A stretch of 60,000 nt of DNA from Tubulanus polymorphus (GCF_964204645.1 NC_134027.1:14436485-14496484); one strand, 5' to 3'; positions 46,538-58,970 are shown, counted from the stretch's first letter. Notes: a model not told the origin generated them from the letters alone. Program-made: numbers and translations.

Positions 46538-46595
46538 CATGTATATGATTATTTTAAGAGTAGTAGGGGTAATAGGCTTTCAGGTTAAAGGTTGA
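46538..46595 (-). repeat. Right terminal inverted repeat of element 2, truncated
   Basis: Reverse complement of 29385–29441 with one or two differences (AGTAGTAGGGG for AGTAATAGGGG). The outer part present at the left end is missing; satellite sequence resumes at about 46600. Confidence 0.8.
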
Positions 46596-46599
46596 AGTA

Positions 46600-47480
46600 C
46601 CGGTGTACCCCTTAACGATTAACCAAACCTTCATCACATTTGCCCGATGAGTCTTGGCCCCGGGCCCAGGGACCCCCCTAACAGGCAAATGGACACTTGG
46701 TGGCTTTACCTGTGGTCCGATTAGTGCTAAATTCAACAGGCACCTGCAGGATGTGTCCCTTAACGATTAACCAAACCCTCATCACATTTGCCCGATGAGT
46801 CTTGGCCCCGGGCCCAGGGACCCCCCTAACAGGTAAATGGACTCTTGGTGGCTTTACCTGTGGTCCGATTAGTGCTAAATTCAACAAGCACCTGCACGGT
46901 GTACCCCTTAACGATTAACCAAACCCTCATCACATTTGCCCGATGAGTCTTGGCCCCGGGCCCAGGGACCCCCCCTAACAGGTAAATGGATTCCTGGTGG
47001 CTTTACCTGTGGTCCGATTAGTGCTAAATTCAACAGACACCTGCAGGGTGTACCCCTAAACGATCAACCAAACCCTCATCACATTTGCCCGATGAGTCTT
47101 GGCCCCGGGCCCAGGGACCCCCTTAACAGGTAAATGGACTCTTGGTGGCTTTACCTGTGGTCTGATTAGTGCTAAATTCAACAAGCACCTGCACGGTGTA
47201 CCCCTTAACGATTAATCAAACCCTCATCACATTTGCCCGATGAGTCTTGGCCCCGGGCCCAGGGACCCCCCTAACAGGTAAATGGACTCTTGGTGGCTTT
47301 ACCTGTGGTCTGATTAATGCTAAATTCAACAGGCACCTGCAGGGTGTGTCCCTTAAGGATTAACCAAACCCTCATCACATTTGCCCGATGAGTCTTGGCC
47401 CCGAGCCCAGGGACCCTAACAGGTAAATGGACTCCTGGTGGCTTTACAATACAACCCTGGGGACTATTCTTGGCCCCGAG
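46600..47480. repeat. Satellite array, ~148-bp units, right part
   Basis: Six units with CGATTAACC-type words at 46616, 46764, 46912, 47061, 47208 and 47356, the same family as 28020–29262. The last unit decays near 47440. Confidence 0.95.
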
Positions 47481-48665
47481 CCCAGGGACCCCCTCAAAGA
47501 CCCAAAGTCCCTTCATATTTGGCCTGATCAGCACCCACTTAAAATAAGAAATCCATTTTTTGGGGATATTTTGCTTAATCTTTTCAACACATACCTAAAA
47601 TTTGGTCTTAATTAAATACCACCAGTGAAACTGTGCAGTCTCAATATAGGCCTACCATCATTTTATATCCATTGATTTGTCACATGGCATTGAAGGATTG
47701 TCAAAAAGTCTTCATTTTCTCATGTTGAAGAGAAAAGGTCATCCATTTTTGAAATTCTTGAGATGTTTCCTGTTTCCATGCTTATAAACCATATTTTTGA
47801 TGATTTGAGATTAATTTAAAACGGTGGGCACGGAAACAAATTGTTAAAATTTATTTAGGCATAGTTCATTAAGTATTCTCTGCTCTGATTCAGATTGAAA
47901 GAAATTGATTCAAAGACGACTTTGGTATCGGTACTATCAAATTAAGACCAAATTGATTTAGGGCTCCTATGGCATGTTTCAAAGTTCAAGAGAATAAATC
48001 AATAAGTGGAACCTTGCTAAAACCAACTGGGATAGGCCGAATGTCGAATTTTGTCCAAATTAAGACAATTTGATTCATCCATGGCTGTTATTTAAATTGC
48101 TGCAGAGATTTCCGCATTTTGCGCGTTACACAACCTCATTCGTCACGGAACTTTGATCCAGGTGAAACCTCTCTTCTGGATCCTCTAAATTCGAGCACGG
48201 TGGAAGCATAAAAATCTAGCTTGAAATTAAGGCCTAAGCTCATCCTATCATCATTTTTTGAATGCATTTTTTCGATATTTACAGTTCGATTGGCAGCCAT
48301 TGCTCCTACTGATGAACGGAACGCCATCTATTCAATGAGCGATTGACCCGCCATCTACCGGTTCCTCGATTCAAGCGGTTCCCTGAATACTACTCCAACA
48401 CAGGTCAATATAACTCAAAATTGGGCTTAACCGGGAACAAATTGCAACAAAAGGTTTTTTGATTGTTACCATACCTATTAAGTGTGCTGAACAACATACT
48501 AAAAGTCTACCAAAGTCTGCCCACCGGAAGTCCGATTTTTCAAGATGGCCGCCAAAGACCTACCTGTAATCAGAAAATCAGCCGATACTCCACAAATATG
48601 GATAAAAATGGTATGTAACCCCATGTTTTCAGGTACAGCGAATGTATTGGTGATGTTATTTCAAC
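47481..48665. other. Intergenic, nothing recognised
   Basis: No supported exon. The phrase 'caagatggccgcc' at 48540 belongs to the repeat words that follow. Confidence 0.35.
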
Positions 48666-49070
48666 CCACCCATGGTCACGTGACCCAGAAATTCAAGATG
48701 GCCACCATTACATATGCAAAATGTATTACATATATTAGAAATTCTTTGATATCTTTGTTTCTGTTAGTGCTACCGGCGTCGATATCGGTTTCTACCTAAT
48801 GTTTTCAGGGTCAGACAATTCATTTTTCATATCAAGGTTTTTGTAAAGTGATCACGTGACCCAGAAATTCAAGATTGCCACCATTACATATGCAAAATGT
48901 TATATATATATTAGAAATTCCTTCATATCTTTGTTTCTGTTCGTGCTAACGGCGTCGACATCGGTTTCTACCCTATGTTAATTCATTTTTCATATCTAGA
49001 TTTTTCTAAAGCGATCACGCGACCCAAAAATCCAAGATGGCCACCATTTTTATCTGGTCATGTGACCAAT
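48666..49070. repeat. Tandem duplication, ~165-bp unit, 2.3 copies
   Basis: Unit 1 (48675–48812) runs 'cacgtgacccagaaattcaa', 'atggccaccattacatatgc', 'tctttgtttctgttagtgct', 'gtcgatatcggtttctacc'. Unit 2 (about 48850–48980) repeats it with few changes, and a third partial copy begins at about 49016 with 'cacgcgacccaaaaatccaa'. Confidence 0.85.
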
Positions 49071-49421
49071 TTAGCCAAGATATTTAACTACCACTTTTTT
49101 CTGGTAAATTGCTTTATTTTATGCCGGCATATAATTTAACAACGATCATCATTTATGTTAGTTTGAATGTAGGTAAAATGGTTTGAAAAGGTGCGATGAC
49201 GTCAGGTAATTGGTAACTACTTTTTCAAATTGACGCCTCATTTCCAAGATCTAGTTGCGAATGAGGGTAGTCTCTGGTGTTCCGATTAGAATTTGTTAAT
49301 GCTAAAATTTAATAATCAGTTCATTCCACCACGTAGCAAGAAGTTATGAACCCTATTTCCGTAGTAAATGTTCCAAATTGTTGATCTGGAGACCCCATGA
49401 TGCCAATGGATTGTAGTACCA

Positions 49422-52010
49422 TCAATCTTCATCTAGAATAGGTCTCGTGCTATTTGGGTTATTACAAAGAGTGAAAGTACACGACAAACCATACTTTCTG
49501 CAAGTGCATATCTGGGTTTTACAATTAGTTGTGCAGTTGCAGTGGACCATGTTTAAAAGTATATCAGGGGCTGGTTTCTCGGTCGTCATGACTGGAACAT
49601 ATACTTTGTCGTCTAATAATTGCCATCCCCAGTGAGCAGGATCGATGTTTCTTTCATTCCCAGTCCAAACCAAAATCTGGTAGTAGCATCTATAGGAATC
49701 GAATTTGGTTGCTGAAACTGTTGGTGGCAAACGTTCTGGTGTGACAAATGACTTCCCGGATGTTACTTTCTTAGAGAATACTGCTTTTCTTAGAGCTGCT
49801 AGTGAATTGTCAATGTTTCCATCAAAAAGGGCAACCATAGCCTTACCACCAAGATCTTCAATAATTGCCATTTCTTGTTGCGGCTTTAGAAACTCGTCTG
49901 ATGCCATTTTCAAGGCAGGATTTATTTTCATTTTCTCAAATGCAGTCTTTTTGCCAATTCCAAAAATTCTCGAGGTAGAGTCGCATCCAGTAAATGCGTG
50001 AAGAAATAAAAGCCTGTTTTCTATTGTTCTAATATCATAGACTTTTGATTGCCTTCTACCACTTGTGAAATAGATAGGATGAGTACTAGGTTCGATTGAA
50101 GAATAGTATAGGAGCAGGATAAGTAAATCTGTGTCTTCTCCTATAAGTGTAGTTGGTTCACAAACTGCAGACTGAACGGCTTCTATGGTAATTTGAACAT
50201 CCGCATCATTTGGTACATTCACAACCTTAAATCCGCAGTTTTTCAGCTCAACAGTAATCAAGTTGATAAAACGTTGTTTGTTGACATCTCTACCTAGAAA
50301 TTCATCTTTTTTTCCTGTAAATATGGTGACATCAGAGAAATTTATGACAGGGTGCAAGTTTGATCCGCGACGCTGGTGGGTATTATCCTTTATGCTGGGA
50401 CCTCCATACCCATCAAATACAATTGTAGCCATGCCGTAATTAAGCTCAACATATGCCGCATATGACTTTGCTTTATTTATATAAGTGTCACCCTTTTTCC
50501 CTTGCAATTGGTGTAATAAAAATCCACCATCGATCACAAAACTTTGAACATTTGATGCCGGATAATCTATGATTGGGTTGAGTGTATTGCAAGTGCATTG
50601 GCTAATTGTGGTTTATCAGCTTTACGCAGAATGTTCTTTCCTTCAAACAAAGCCATAGGGTATGGGGCTGAGCTCGTACTCCATTGCATCTTCTAATACA
50701 AGGTCTCCTGACTGAGAAATGACAACAATTCTCTGGAAAAGTAATGCAGGATCAATAGTCTTTTCTGCAGATATATTTACTGATGACCCTTCAGCAAGCG
50801 TGACTACTTTGTCCTTGCGCTTGAATGATATGCTGGAGACATCCTTTCCGACCATTGATGCGATCATGTTGTTCCCAATGGTAAACATTTCACAGATGTT
50901 GACATTTTTCAGCTACAACTCCAGTGACGATATTCCTAAGTAAGGGGTGTGATGAAAATGGTGGATGTAATTGGAATTTAGATAAGATTTTCTTATAATC
51001 CTTCACATCACGTGTTATTCTGGCTAATGATGCCTCTTTGTGCTGGATTGTGGACGTTGCAGATAGATCTAGGAAGTCATTCATTGCTGCATTGTATTCA
51101 GCTGTTGTAGGTGACGACAAGGTCCACATGAGACGAACATCTTCTGCCATCCCACTCCCCCTCGTTAGACCACCAGTACTTTTTAAAGATTTCATTAAGG
51201 TCTGTTCTATGACAAGATCAGAACCAAGACCACCCCAACACTGTTCACTTCGTCTGATGACAAACTTTCCATCACTGAACTGTTTGAATATCTTTGGGTA
51301 TGTTGTAGGTAACATGACCATTTCTTGTAGATAGAGATAGGCAGATTTGCGATAGTTAAAATGGCCGGCAGCTGCAAATATGGGTAAGCATTCTGAAACG
51401 GCTCTTAGATGTTGCGCCCAGCAACCCGATCGTTCAGCATGTATCAAAGATCGTGCTATATCGATCATCCTAAGATAGTTTAACCATAGTTGGCAAGTAT
51501 GAGAAAAACTTTTCAATTCTGATTTCGTTTTTTCTATTTCAGAGTTCATGGTGTTGATTGGAATTGAATTTCGAACTGCTTCAGTATCTAATTTCCCTTC
51601 TTTCGCCATATCATATAGGTTTTCGCATTCTAAAATAACCTCTTCCAACTCAGGTTTGAATTTCAGCATTTCAGTGATAACCATATTATTGAGACACCTA
51701 CCCATTGTAAGATGCCCACGCAATGCACGTTCTACTTGTTTTCCAGACAACATCTGCATAACTGTGTTCTCACCATATATATCTCCCAAGAATTTCTTTC
51801 AGACCGGAATTGGCCATCAAAGATCCTATTGCACCTACGAGATTCATGAGAGTGTGAAACGAACCTAGCATCAATACAATATATTTGAGTTCTTCCTCTC
51901 CATGTATAATTTCACAGGCTTTCCAATATAAGGGTTGATCAAATGTTATAACAGCTTGGAAATTATACTTCTTTGCAAATGTATTGAGGAAGTTCAACGC
52001 CATTCTCTCT
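49422..52010 (-). pseudogene. PIN/FEN-like nuclease protein with CXC tail, frameshifted
   Basis: Minus-strand pieces read in order: 52003–51780 (NFQAVITFDQPLYWKACEII, LGSFHTLMNLVGAIGSLM), 51789–50890 (MLSGKQVERALRGHL, QCWGGLGSDLVIEQTLMKSL), 50888–50643, then 50620–49422 with a nuclease-like fold. The last has acidic positions in FVIDGGFLLH, PNDADVQIT, GEDTDLLILLLYY and HAFTGCDSTSRIFGIGKK. The C-terminus has CNCTTNC and CTCRKYGLSC, a CXC/tesmin-like cysteine motif. Breaks occur near 51780, at 50889 and near 50560. I know this multi-domain family only as an uncharacterised, multicopy group in invertebrate genomes. The N-terminal part is missing, replaced by a pogo transposase fragment. Confidence 0.7.
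50540..50642 (-). other. Frameshifted linker within the nuclease pseudogene
   Basis: Reads NILRKADKPQLANAL in one frame and SFVIDGG in another, connecting the flanking pieces of the same gene. Confidence 0.45.
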
Positions 52011-53269
52011 GGCGATCTCGATTAATTCCACAAAATTGTGGGAATTATGACCATCGACAACTAATACGTGTGGTCTTTCTTGGCCAAGATTACTAAGGAA
52101 AACTTCTCGAAACCATAATTCTGCTATACCCTAGATGAAATTTAGGTGTGTGAATTTAGGTCTATTGTGAAGAGTCAATTGATATTTCATCAATACTGAT
52201 AGGTCTATTTTTTATTCCCATAGGACATACCTGTTTCGTCCACCCAGTTTCTGAGACGCTTATTTTGCTTTGCCTGGATGCATTTTGTAAATCATAGCCC
52301 AAGGATGCGCTTGTTTTTCCTTTACAGATAAAATGCGGTGGCAGGTGTTGCCCAGCCGCATTAACGCATCCGATAATTGTTATGATTTCTTTACTTCCAC
52401 TTGTGCGGGTTGGAATGGTTTTCGATCCTTTCCTGTTCAGTTCAATGTAAGTACATGTATAGGTTTTATTATTTAATAGCCTAAGTAACAACTTCGAAAG
52501 GGCATCGCAGGTATATGATGTATTTTTAAACTTATTAGAAATTAATTCAATTATACAACGTTTGTATGAATCAAGTTTTTCTTTCATTTACATAATTTTT
52601 TCAATGTCAACTACCTGGTATATGGAATTATTACCTGGCAAAAACGAGTGGAGGACGAAAATCGAGTTGGATTCCAGTTTCATCCATATTCCATATTCTC
52701 CATGGTTTATCATGTAGATTGTTATCATCAAGACCAGTTTTGTATGCCGCATAGAATTTTGCAAGTTTTTCAGGTTAAATGGCCTTGACTCTGAACTGTG
52801 ATGTAGCATCTGGTTTACGGAGCGACAATTCAGGATGCCTCTTTTTCATGCCCTGCCACCAGCAATCCAGCAGTGTCCCATTTTTAATTGCAAGGTTTGT
52901 GGCGTAACGCAAAAAATTCGATTTGTTGAAACCTATTCCCACTGTAGCTCTATTGCAGACCAATTCTTTTTCCAGATCCTTATTTAGGTAAGTTTTTCGA
53001 CCTGCTGTACTGAATGGCACCGTTCTTTTATGAACAACATCTTGAATCGTTGATCGTGGGACACCATACATTTTGCTGGCTGCCCGTATTGCCATTCCAT
53101 TCCGGATGGCATCAAACGCATTTTGCTTCTGTGCGGCGATGTATCGCAGAATTGTAGTGAAATACTTCGTCAGTCGGTTCCGCGGGGACCGAAATTGAAG
53201 TGAACAATATGATCTTTGAAAACAACGGTATTTTTTAAGTAAATATGAAATTTTAACTAAAATTGCCAT
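52005..53269 (-). pseudogene. Pogo/Tigger-like DDE transposase, 3'-truncated
   Basis: Minus strand. The N-terminal psq-type helix-turn-helix (AIRNGMAIRAASKMYGVPRS, TIQDVVHKR) is followed by a CENP-B-like segment (WWQGMKKRHPELSLRKPDAT). The DDE_1 core has GSKEIITIIGCVNAAGQHLP and, near 52040–52090, [16 protein letters not shown], the second Asp motif. The frame is broken near 52770, 52590 and 52160. Coding identity ends abruptly at about 52005, where the nuclease pseudogene begins; the third acidic motif is absent. It is a dead copy. Confidence 0.82.
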
Positions 53270-54282
53270 TGTTTTTTTAAAGAATAGTTGCCCCCAATGC
53301 CATAAAGTGTGCTTAAAACATCAGTGAGCATGAGTACACTTTATTGATCGAGTAGATTTGGCTTACATTATAATGATGTTTTTAGGTTAAATTTCCCGGA
53401 ATCGTTGCAGACACCTCAAGCGTTGATGACGTCATCAATATCTCTCGGCGAATCAAAAAGCGCGATTTGGTGATTTCTAAACACTGCCACCTAGCATTCC
53501 GGCTATCAAGTTCAGAAAAAATTAATGTATTAAAATGAATGTGTAAACCCTTGTTTTTCTTTCAGAGTTCCTTAAGAGACATCTCGAAAAAATATCTATA
53601 TCATGATATCTCAGATTTTGGCTCGCAAGAAGGCGGCCATCTTGTTTTATGTTGATATTATATTGATTTTATATTTCATTGGAAGTGACCAATTTCAACA
53701 AAGTATGTCATGTTTGGTATCTAATGAAAGGTCTTTTTTCCAGGAAGTTTCTTCTATTGAATAAGAATGATGACAAACTAGCTCAATTGAATGTATAAGA
53801 CAAAGTATGAGTCTGTAAATATTGATCCCAGGAGATAAGATGCACAATCATAAACATTAGGACATACGTATTCACATCTATCATTTCACAATTTAGGGCC
53901 TAGCCAATCAGTGCAAATAATCCTAAAATCATAAAATCATAAAATGTTTCACTCATCAGTATGGCCACGAAACATTATATGAAATGAAACATTAAACATT
54001 AATACCTCATAATCATCAAAGCTGTATTGGTTTGCCTATTGATGGAGGTTTTGGGAGCCGAAATTCTTTTTTACTAAAACGCGAAATCTCAAGGCCTTAG
54101 TTATATAGTTTTTTCTAATTTTGAGTAAAAACACATTATTATTCGAAAATGGAATTATTAAATTCGTGGAATCAGTTGTAAAGTTGAAAAAAGAAATACG
54201 GTTATGATTGGGCCAGGATAAAGACAAAGCAATCAGTAACCTGGCAGACTAGGTTGAGGCAAATGTATGATTCATCAGTGGA
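53270..54282. other. Intergenic, nothing recognised
   Basis: No supported exon or repeat. Confidence 0.35.
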
Positions 54283-54450
54283 ACACTGACCGAGGCTACA
54301 ATATTGTAACCTAGGTCGGTTGACTTGCGCGGATTTATCTGCATACACTGACCGAGGCTACAATATTGTAACCTAGTCGGTTGATTTGCGCGGTTTATCT
54401 GCATACACTGACCGAGGCTACAATATTGTAACCTAGGTCGGTTTACTGCA
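54283..54450. repeat. Tandem repeat, ~63-bp unit, three copies
   Basis: Units begin 'cactgaccgaggctacaata' and contain 'ttgtaacctaggtcggtt' and 'gcgcggatttatctgcatac'. The third copy is shortened. Confidence 0.9.
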
Positions 54451-56980
54451 TTATATTTGCAGTATTCACTCATCCAAGATGAAGATCAGTCAGTTAACTT
54501 GATCAGTTTTTGAAGTTATTGCTGGTCCGATATCAGTCGGTTGATTTGTAGTTTTGACTAACGAGGAATCCAAAAGTGTTTCAGTCAAACGTCTCCTATC
54601 ATTGAGGAATGACTTGAACAGTTAGGAATGTACATCGTACACATTCCAAATTAAGTGTTTAAAAGAAGTTTAAGTGAGAGCCTTATACTTATATTGCGCA
54701 ATTGCCATGATTGATACGAAAACGTTTCTAGAATCGGATGACAATTTATATAGAATTGGAGTCAGATGTGCATTGTTTTGGGGATGTTCGAACTTCGCTG
54801 AATCACTGAATCGTTGATTATTATATTACTTTCGCTGATTTGAATTTACGCGGAATCCATGCACATTTTACATATTCTAAAGAAAATGTTTCATTAGACC
54901 GATTCATTGATAAATTTCGTTACATATATTCTATTAAAATTCAGTTGGATTACGGTAACGAATGTATTTTGCGGAGAGCGGTAACGGCTTTCGGCTAACG
55001 TCATCGGTACTTCGATGTAGTCTCACGGCTTTAATAGTGATTCGCCCTTGGGACCCGAGTTTCAGATATGACAGAAATATATACAAAAAATCGTGACGAT
55101 TGTAAGTTGAGGCAACGATTGAAATGAAATCATTTGACTGCTGGATGTAATCACAGATAACAAATAAATGACGCCGAAATAGTCTACCTTTCAATTCAGT
55201 TGGTTTTCCACAGTAGCTGTTTGAAAGAGTCTACTGCTGAAAAGTGACTGTTGTAAAACATCTGATGTGCTAGTGTGCTAGCATTTTGATAGTGCACACT
55301 GGCAGTAGATGTGACTGTAACCAACCGATTGTAAACAGCGACTTAGTGATAGTAACTCCTACCACAATAGCTACTCTCAAAACACATCGTTGCTAAAAGT
55401 CAACTAGTGAAAAATTTACCATTTTGAGATGGCACAGTAATTTCCTGTTCAAAATAGCCACATCTGTTAAAGATTTGCAGTGATACGTGACAGGGTCAAA
55501 GGTACTGTTAAACCCCATATGCTTTGTATACAGAACTCTGTATGCTTTGAATACAGTTCTGTCAATAGAAATCCTAGTTTCTGAGTTGCTAAGAACCCCC
55601 TAAATTATATCACGCTCAACAAAATGGGAATAACCAATAGGAAAACTATTGATTTATATAACATCATTATGGATTCAATCCGTTAAAACAAGTATTGTGC
55701 CAGATCTAATTTAGAATTTTATGATTTTTGTTTTATATTTGCGATTATAAAACATGCTGGTGCATTCATACTGTCATAAATCTTTGATTCTGTAGAAATA
55801 AATTTGTCTTTTTTTAATTTGGCTTCATTTGTCTTCAAGGATATATGAGAGACGAAAATACAAATAAAATCATATGTTCATGAAATGGATTATGTCTTTA
55901 GATCTCTTTACTTGGATGAAAGACTACAAAAAATTTTCCCAAAAAATGTATCTAAAATACTTAGAATTAACCTACAATTATTGTTTATTTCGATACAATC
56001 AATTTTTAAGTAATCCATGTGATGTTCACTTTGTCACGCTGTTCTCTGCTTGTTCGTTTATGAATATTGAACCCTTTAATGCTTGTTAGAATTGATACCT
56101 TAACCGAAATGTCATTTCATAGTTATACAGTTTGGTTGAAATGATATCACAACTTCTAATATGAGATCAAAATAATAGTGCATTATATTATAATCTAATA
56201 CCCATTACTCACTTAGGGTATGCTAGTGAGAATAAGCCTAACAATTATCATTATTGATTGAATAAATACTGAAATAAATTCAGTTGAGATGTTCACGTAG
56301 TTTTGAAATCAGTTATTCCAATTTGATAAAAAAACCTCTTCTGGTCTAAGTAAAAGAATGCAAGGCTGAAATTTCAGTTTCACATGCTTTCCTACTTTGT
56401 TGAGTAAATTGTTTGTATAGGTTATCAAAAGCCCAGCAGCAGCTATCAGTCAACAGGTGAATTACACTGGCTAACTAGACAGTGATTGATGAACGAATAA
56501 ACAAACTGCACTGACCGCCAAAAATAATGACCTCTTAATAGTTATAAACTTAGCACCTCAAAACTCTATTTGAAGATGCCAATGAAATAAAATGCCAATG
56601 AATCGCTGAATTTTAAGGTACTTTATCAGTTTTTTTCCAATATAACTCATTTTCTCAAATTATCGTAGAATAAAAACTAATTTTATATCAGTGGCACCAT
56701 ATTCTACGAAAAAAAGGCATTCATGGTAAGAATAACGTTACCAATTCGTTAGATTGGAAGTGAATGCAGGCTAGGACCAACAAAGGTGCCGATTTAAGAT
56801 GCCGATATACAGAGAATCTCTCCCGTAGCGACTGACACGGTTGCATATACCTTCCGTGGCGACAAGTAATAATTTTCTATGTAAACGACTACATGACCCG
56901 AAGTAGTCGAATAGAACACTAATCCGATAAATGAAGAAATTCTGCAATAAAATTTTATACGATGACATTAATTATCAAAA
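54451..56980. other. Intergenic, nothing recognised
   Basis: AT-rich, with short open frames only. 'ttggattacggtaacg' near 54946 recurs inverted near 57185–57200, hinting at two relics of one repeat family. Confidence 0.35.
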
Positions 56981-56982
56981 TT

Positions 56983-57100
56983 AAACCGCAACAACGTTCG
57001 GATTTTCAGTGACTGCCATCTGACTTCAAGCTCAAATCACTGGAATGTCTACATTCCACCTGATGATGGCTGTTAGTCAACAGCCAAAACGTTGCGGTTT
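56983..57100 (+). ncRNA. Hammerhead-ribozyme-like motif, probably inactive
   Basis: Core order fits a hammerhead: stem III strand CAACG (56992–56996) then GTT, a long stem I region with CAGTGA / TCACTG pairing, CTGATGA (57060–57066), stem II GGCTGTT / AACAGCC with loop AGTC, then AAAA and CGTTG pairing back to CAACG. The outer AAACCG / CGGTTT extends stem III. The conserved GAAA reads AAAA, which should abolish cleavage. Such motifs are known in Penelope-like retroelements. Confidence 0.5.
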
Positions 57101-58560
57101 CATCTCAACACATGTTATCATATTAAGAGTTCTATTACGGTATTTCTTCATTCATGACCTCACGGTGAAGATCACCAAAGGCCGTTACCGTAATCCAAAT
57201 TAAATCTTGAATATTATACGAAATTTCTTATTTCTATTAAATTCGGCCTCAGTTCGGAAGATTTCTTTAGAATGCATTGATAGATCCACATAAATCTATT
57301 ATAGATACAGCATATTTTAGTTTTTTCAAATCAACATTTCAGCGAAATTAATATAAAATCATGGGAGGTTCGAACACTCCAAAATGCACATCTAAATTTA
57401 TGATGCAAAGACATCCAGACCCCCGTTGAAAATAAACCACCATTTCAATAATGAGAGGTTAGCCTGCATTTATGATTACGCTTCTAATTTAAGAAATTAA
57501 ATCAAAATATTAATGCAGACATGCTTGAAAATATCTGCATTTGTTAAAATCGAATTCTGCATCGCCATAAAAAGAAGGAAATTTCGATTCATCGTAAAAC
57601 TCCATAACCAATGACAATTTGTAAACTTATTTTCTCCAATTTCCATTTTTATTGGTTAGACTATCTTCTGAGACACTCAAAATACAACTATATCCCAAAC
57701 TATAGCGTGGGTATAGAATTTTCCACTAGTTTCTCAATGTGTTCATGTTGTCACGTATCACCGACATGGGGTCAGGCCCTCATCCATTTTTCTGACGCTT
57801 GAACATAATTTTTTTCATCGCCTGCTGTTAAAGGATACCAGTGTAAAACCGTTATTGTCGTATTTCTGCATAGCGTTACATTATGAAATTCTTCAACAGT
57901 TCGTGGGCTTAGATAGATTTTAACCTTCATTTTATACATCAGATAATCGTTATTATCCTATTTACATAAAACATGCCTGAAATTGTGAGCATATACCATT
58001 CCTAATTTCAACTAAGAAAGTGCTCAGCAAGCACCTAAACGCATCTCATTCTTCAAAGACCACACCCCTTTTGTTTCTTATGCACCTGTGGCCCTTTCTC
58101 CAAAAGCTAGATTCTGGAACATTTTACTGAATTACTCAATGGCATTTATTTCAAGTCTGCCCACCCCGCGATCACGCCACTCTCCAAAGCGTCTTCTTTT
58201 CAGTTTGGATTCGCTTGCCAGATTCCCTGTTATAAATAGCGACATATGCTTCAGATTTGCAGTGATACGTGACAATATAAACAGCGTATAAACAGTAGTG
58301 CAAAACTGTATGCAAACGCTATAGTTTTCAGGGCAGTTAAAATATTCTGAATATGCTCTTTGAGGATGTGAAATATATGAGCGATAAAACTCTAACCGAT
58401 AACCATCGAGCTAAATCTGTTTGTATAATGTGATAAGTTTTGAAGTTTTAAGATTAATCGAAATTGCCTTTATTTCATGGCAATAATTTAATGAAAATTC
58501 AATTGGAAGATTAAATGCAGCTTTTTCAAGTATAGGTCAACATGATTTTTGATTATTTTT
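57101..58560. other. Intergenic, nothing recognised
   Basis: No supported exon or clear repeat. Confidence 0.35.
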
Positions 58561-58589
58561 GTCATTAAAATGGTTTATTTTCGGAAAAA

Positions 58590-58645
58590 TACCCCAGTAA
58601 ATATCCCCCCGGTAAAAATCTCCTCTAAGTAAATGTCCCCCTTGC
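58590..58645. repeat. Relic of the 245–660 foldback family
   Basis: 'ccccagtaaatatcccccc' and 'ggtaaaaatctcctctaagt' match the arm words of that family. Confidence 0.45.
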
Positions 58646-58938
58646 TAACAGCAACATTTAATAAAATACTTCAATATTCTGATTTTGAAAAGCTTAAATC
58701 GTTTCAAAAATTTCAAATTTTCCGTGTTGTCTTTCCAAATATTTATCTTGAATAATCTGTGACTTTTACTATGCTGCGTACCTACATATAAGATGACATA
58801 ATTCGTGACTTTTAGCAAGCAACATGCGTAAAAAATGATGATATTATCAGATGTAAGATAAAACCCAATATTTAAAAATTAAAAGAAATCTAAAATCGAG
58901 AATTATTTATTGAAATAATCTAAAATGTAAGAACATGG

Positions 58939-58970
58939 CGTTTCGATCTCACACTAGAGATCATCTTCAG
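58939..58970 (-). ncRNA. Hammerhead-like half-motif
   Basis: On the minus strand: CTGAAGA, then a perfect stem GATCTC / GAGATC, then GAAACG. This fits CUGANGA – stem II – GAAA. No matching stem III strand with a cleavage triplet was found nearby, so it is at best half of a motif. The flanks TCTCACAC / GTGTGAGA can also form a plain hairpin. Confidence 0.35.

Larger units (their letters stand above)
29263..46595 (+). mobile_element. Virus-like element 2 (Polinton/adintovirus-like), near full length
   Basis: 17.3 kb, the usual size of a complete Polinton. The left terminus AGTAATAGGGGTAATAGGC resembles that of element 1. Genes up to 41.26 kb run on the plus strand, and those from 41.65 to 46.35 kb run on the minus strand, so transcription converges at about 41.3–41.65 kb. 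It carries polymerase, capsid proteins, ATPase, integrase and many small membrane proteins, all markedly AT-rich. More than a dozen stops, shifts and deletions show it is a relic. The right terminus is truncated and no target duplication is visible. Confidence 0.9.

Noticed and set aside
29263-46595. Element 2 as an LTR retrotransposon because of its integrase
   Set aside because: It has family-B DNA polymerase, packaging ATPase and capsid genes, inverted rather than direct terminal repeats, and no reverse transcriptase.
54283-54450. CRISPR-like array
   Set aside because: Three direct ~63-bp repeats without distinct spacers, in a eukaryotic setting.
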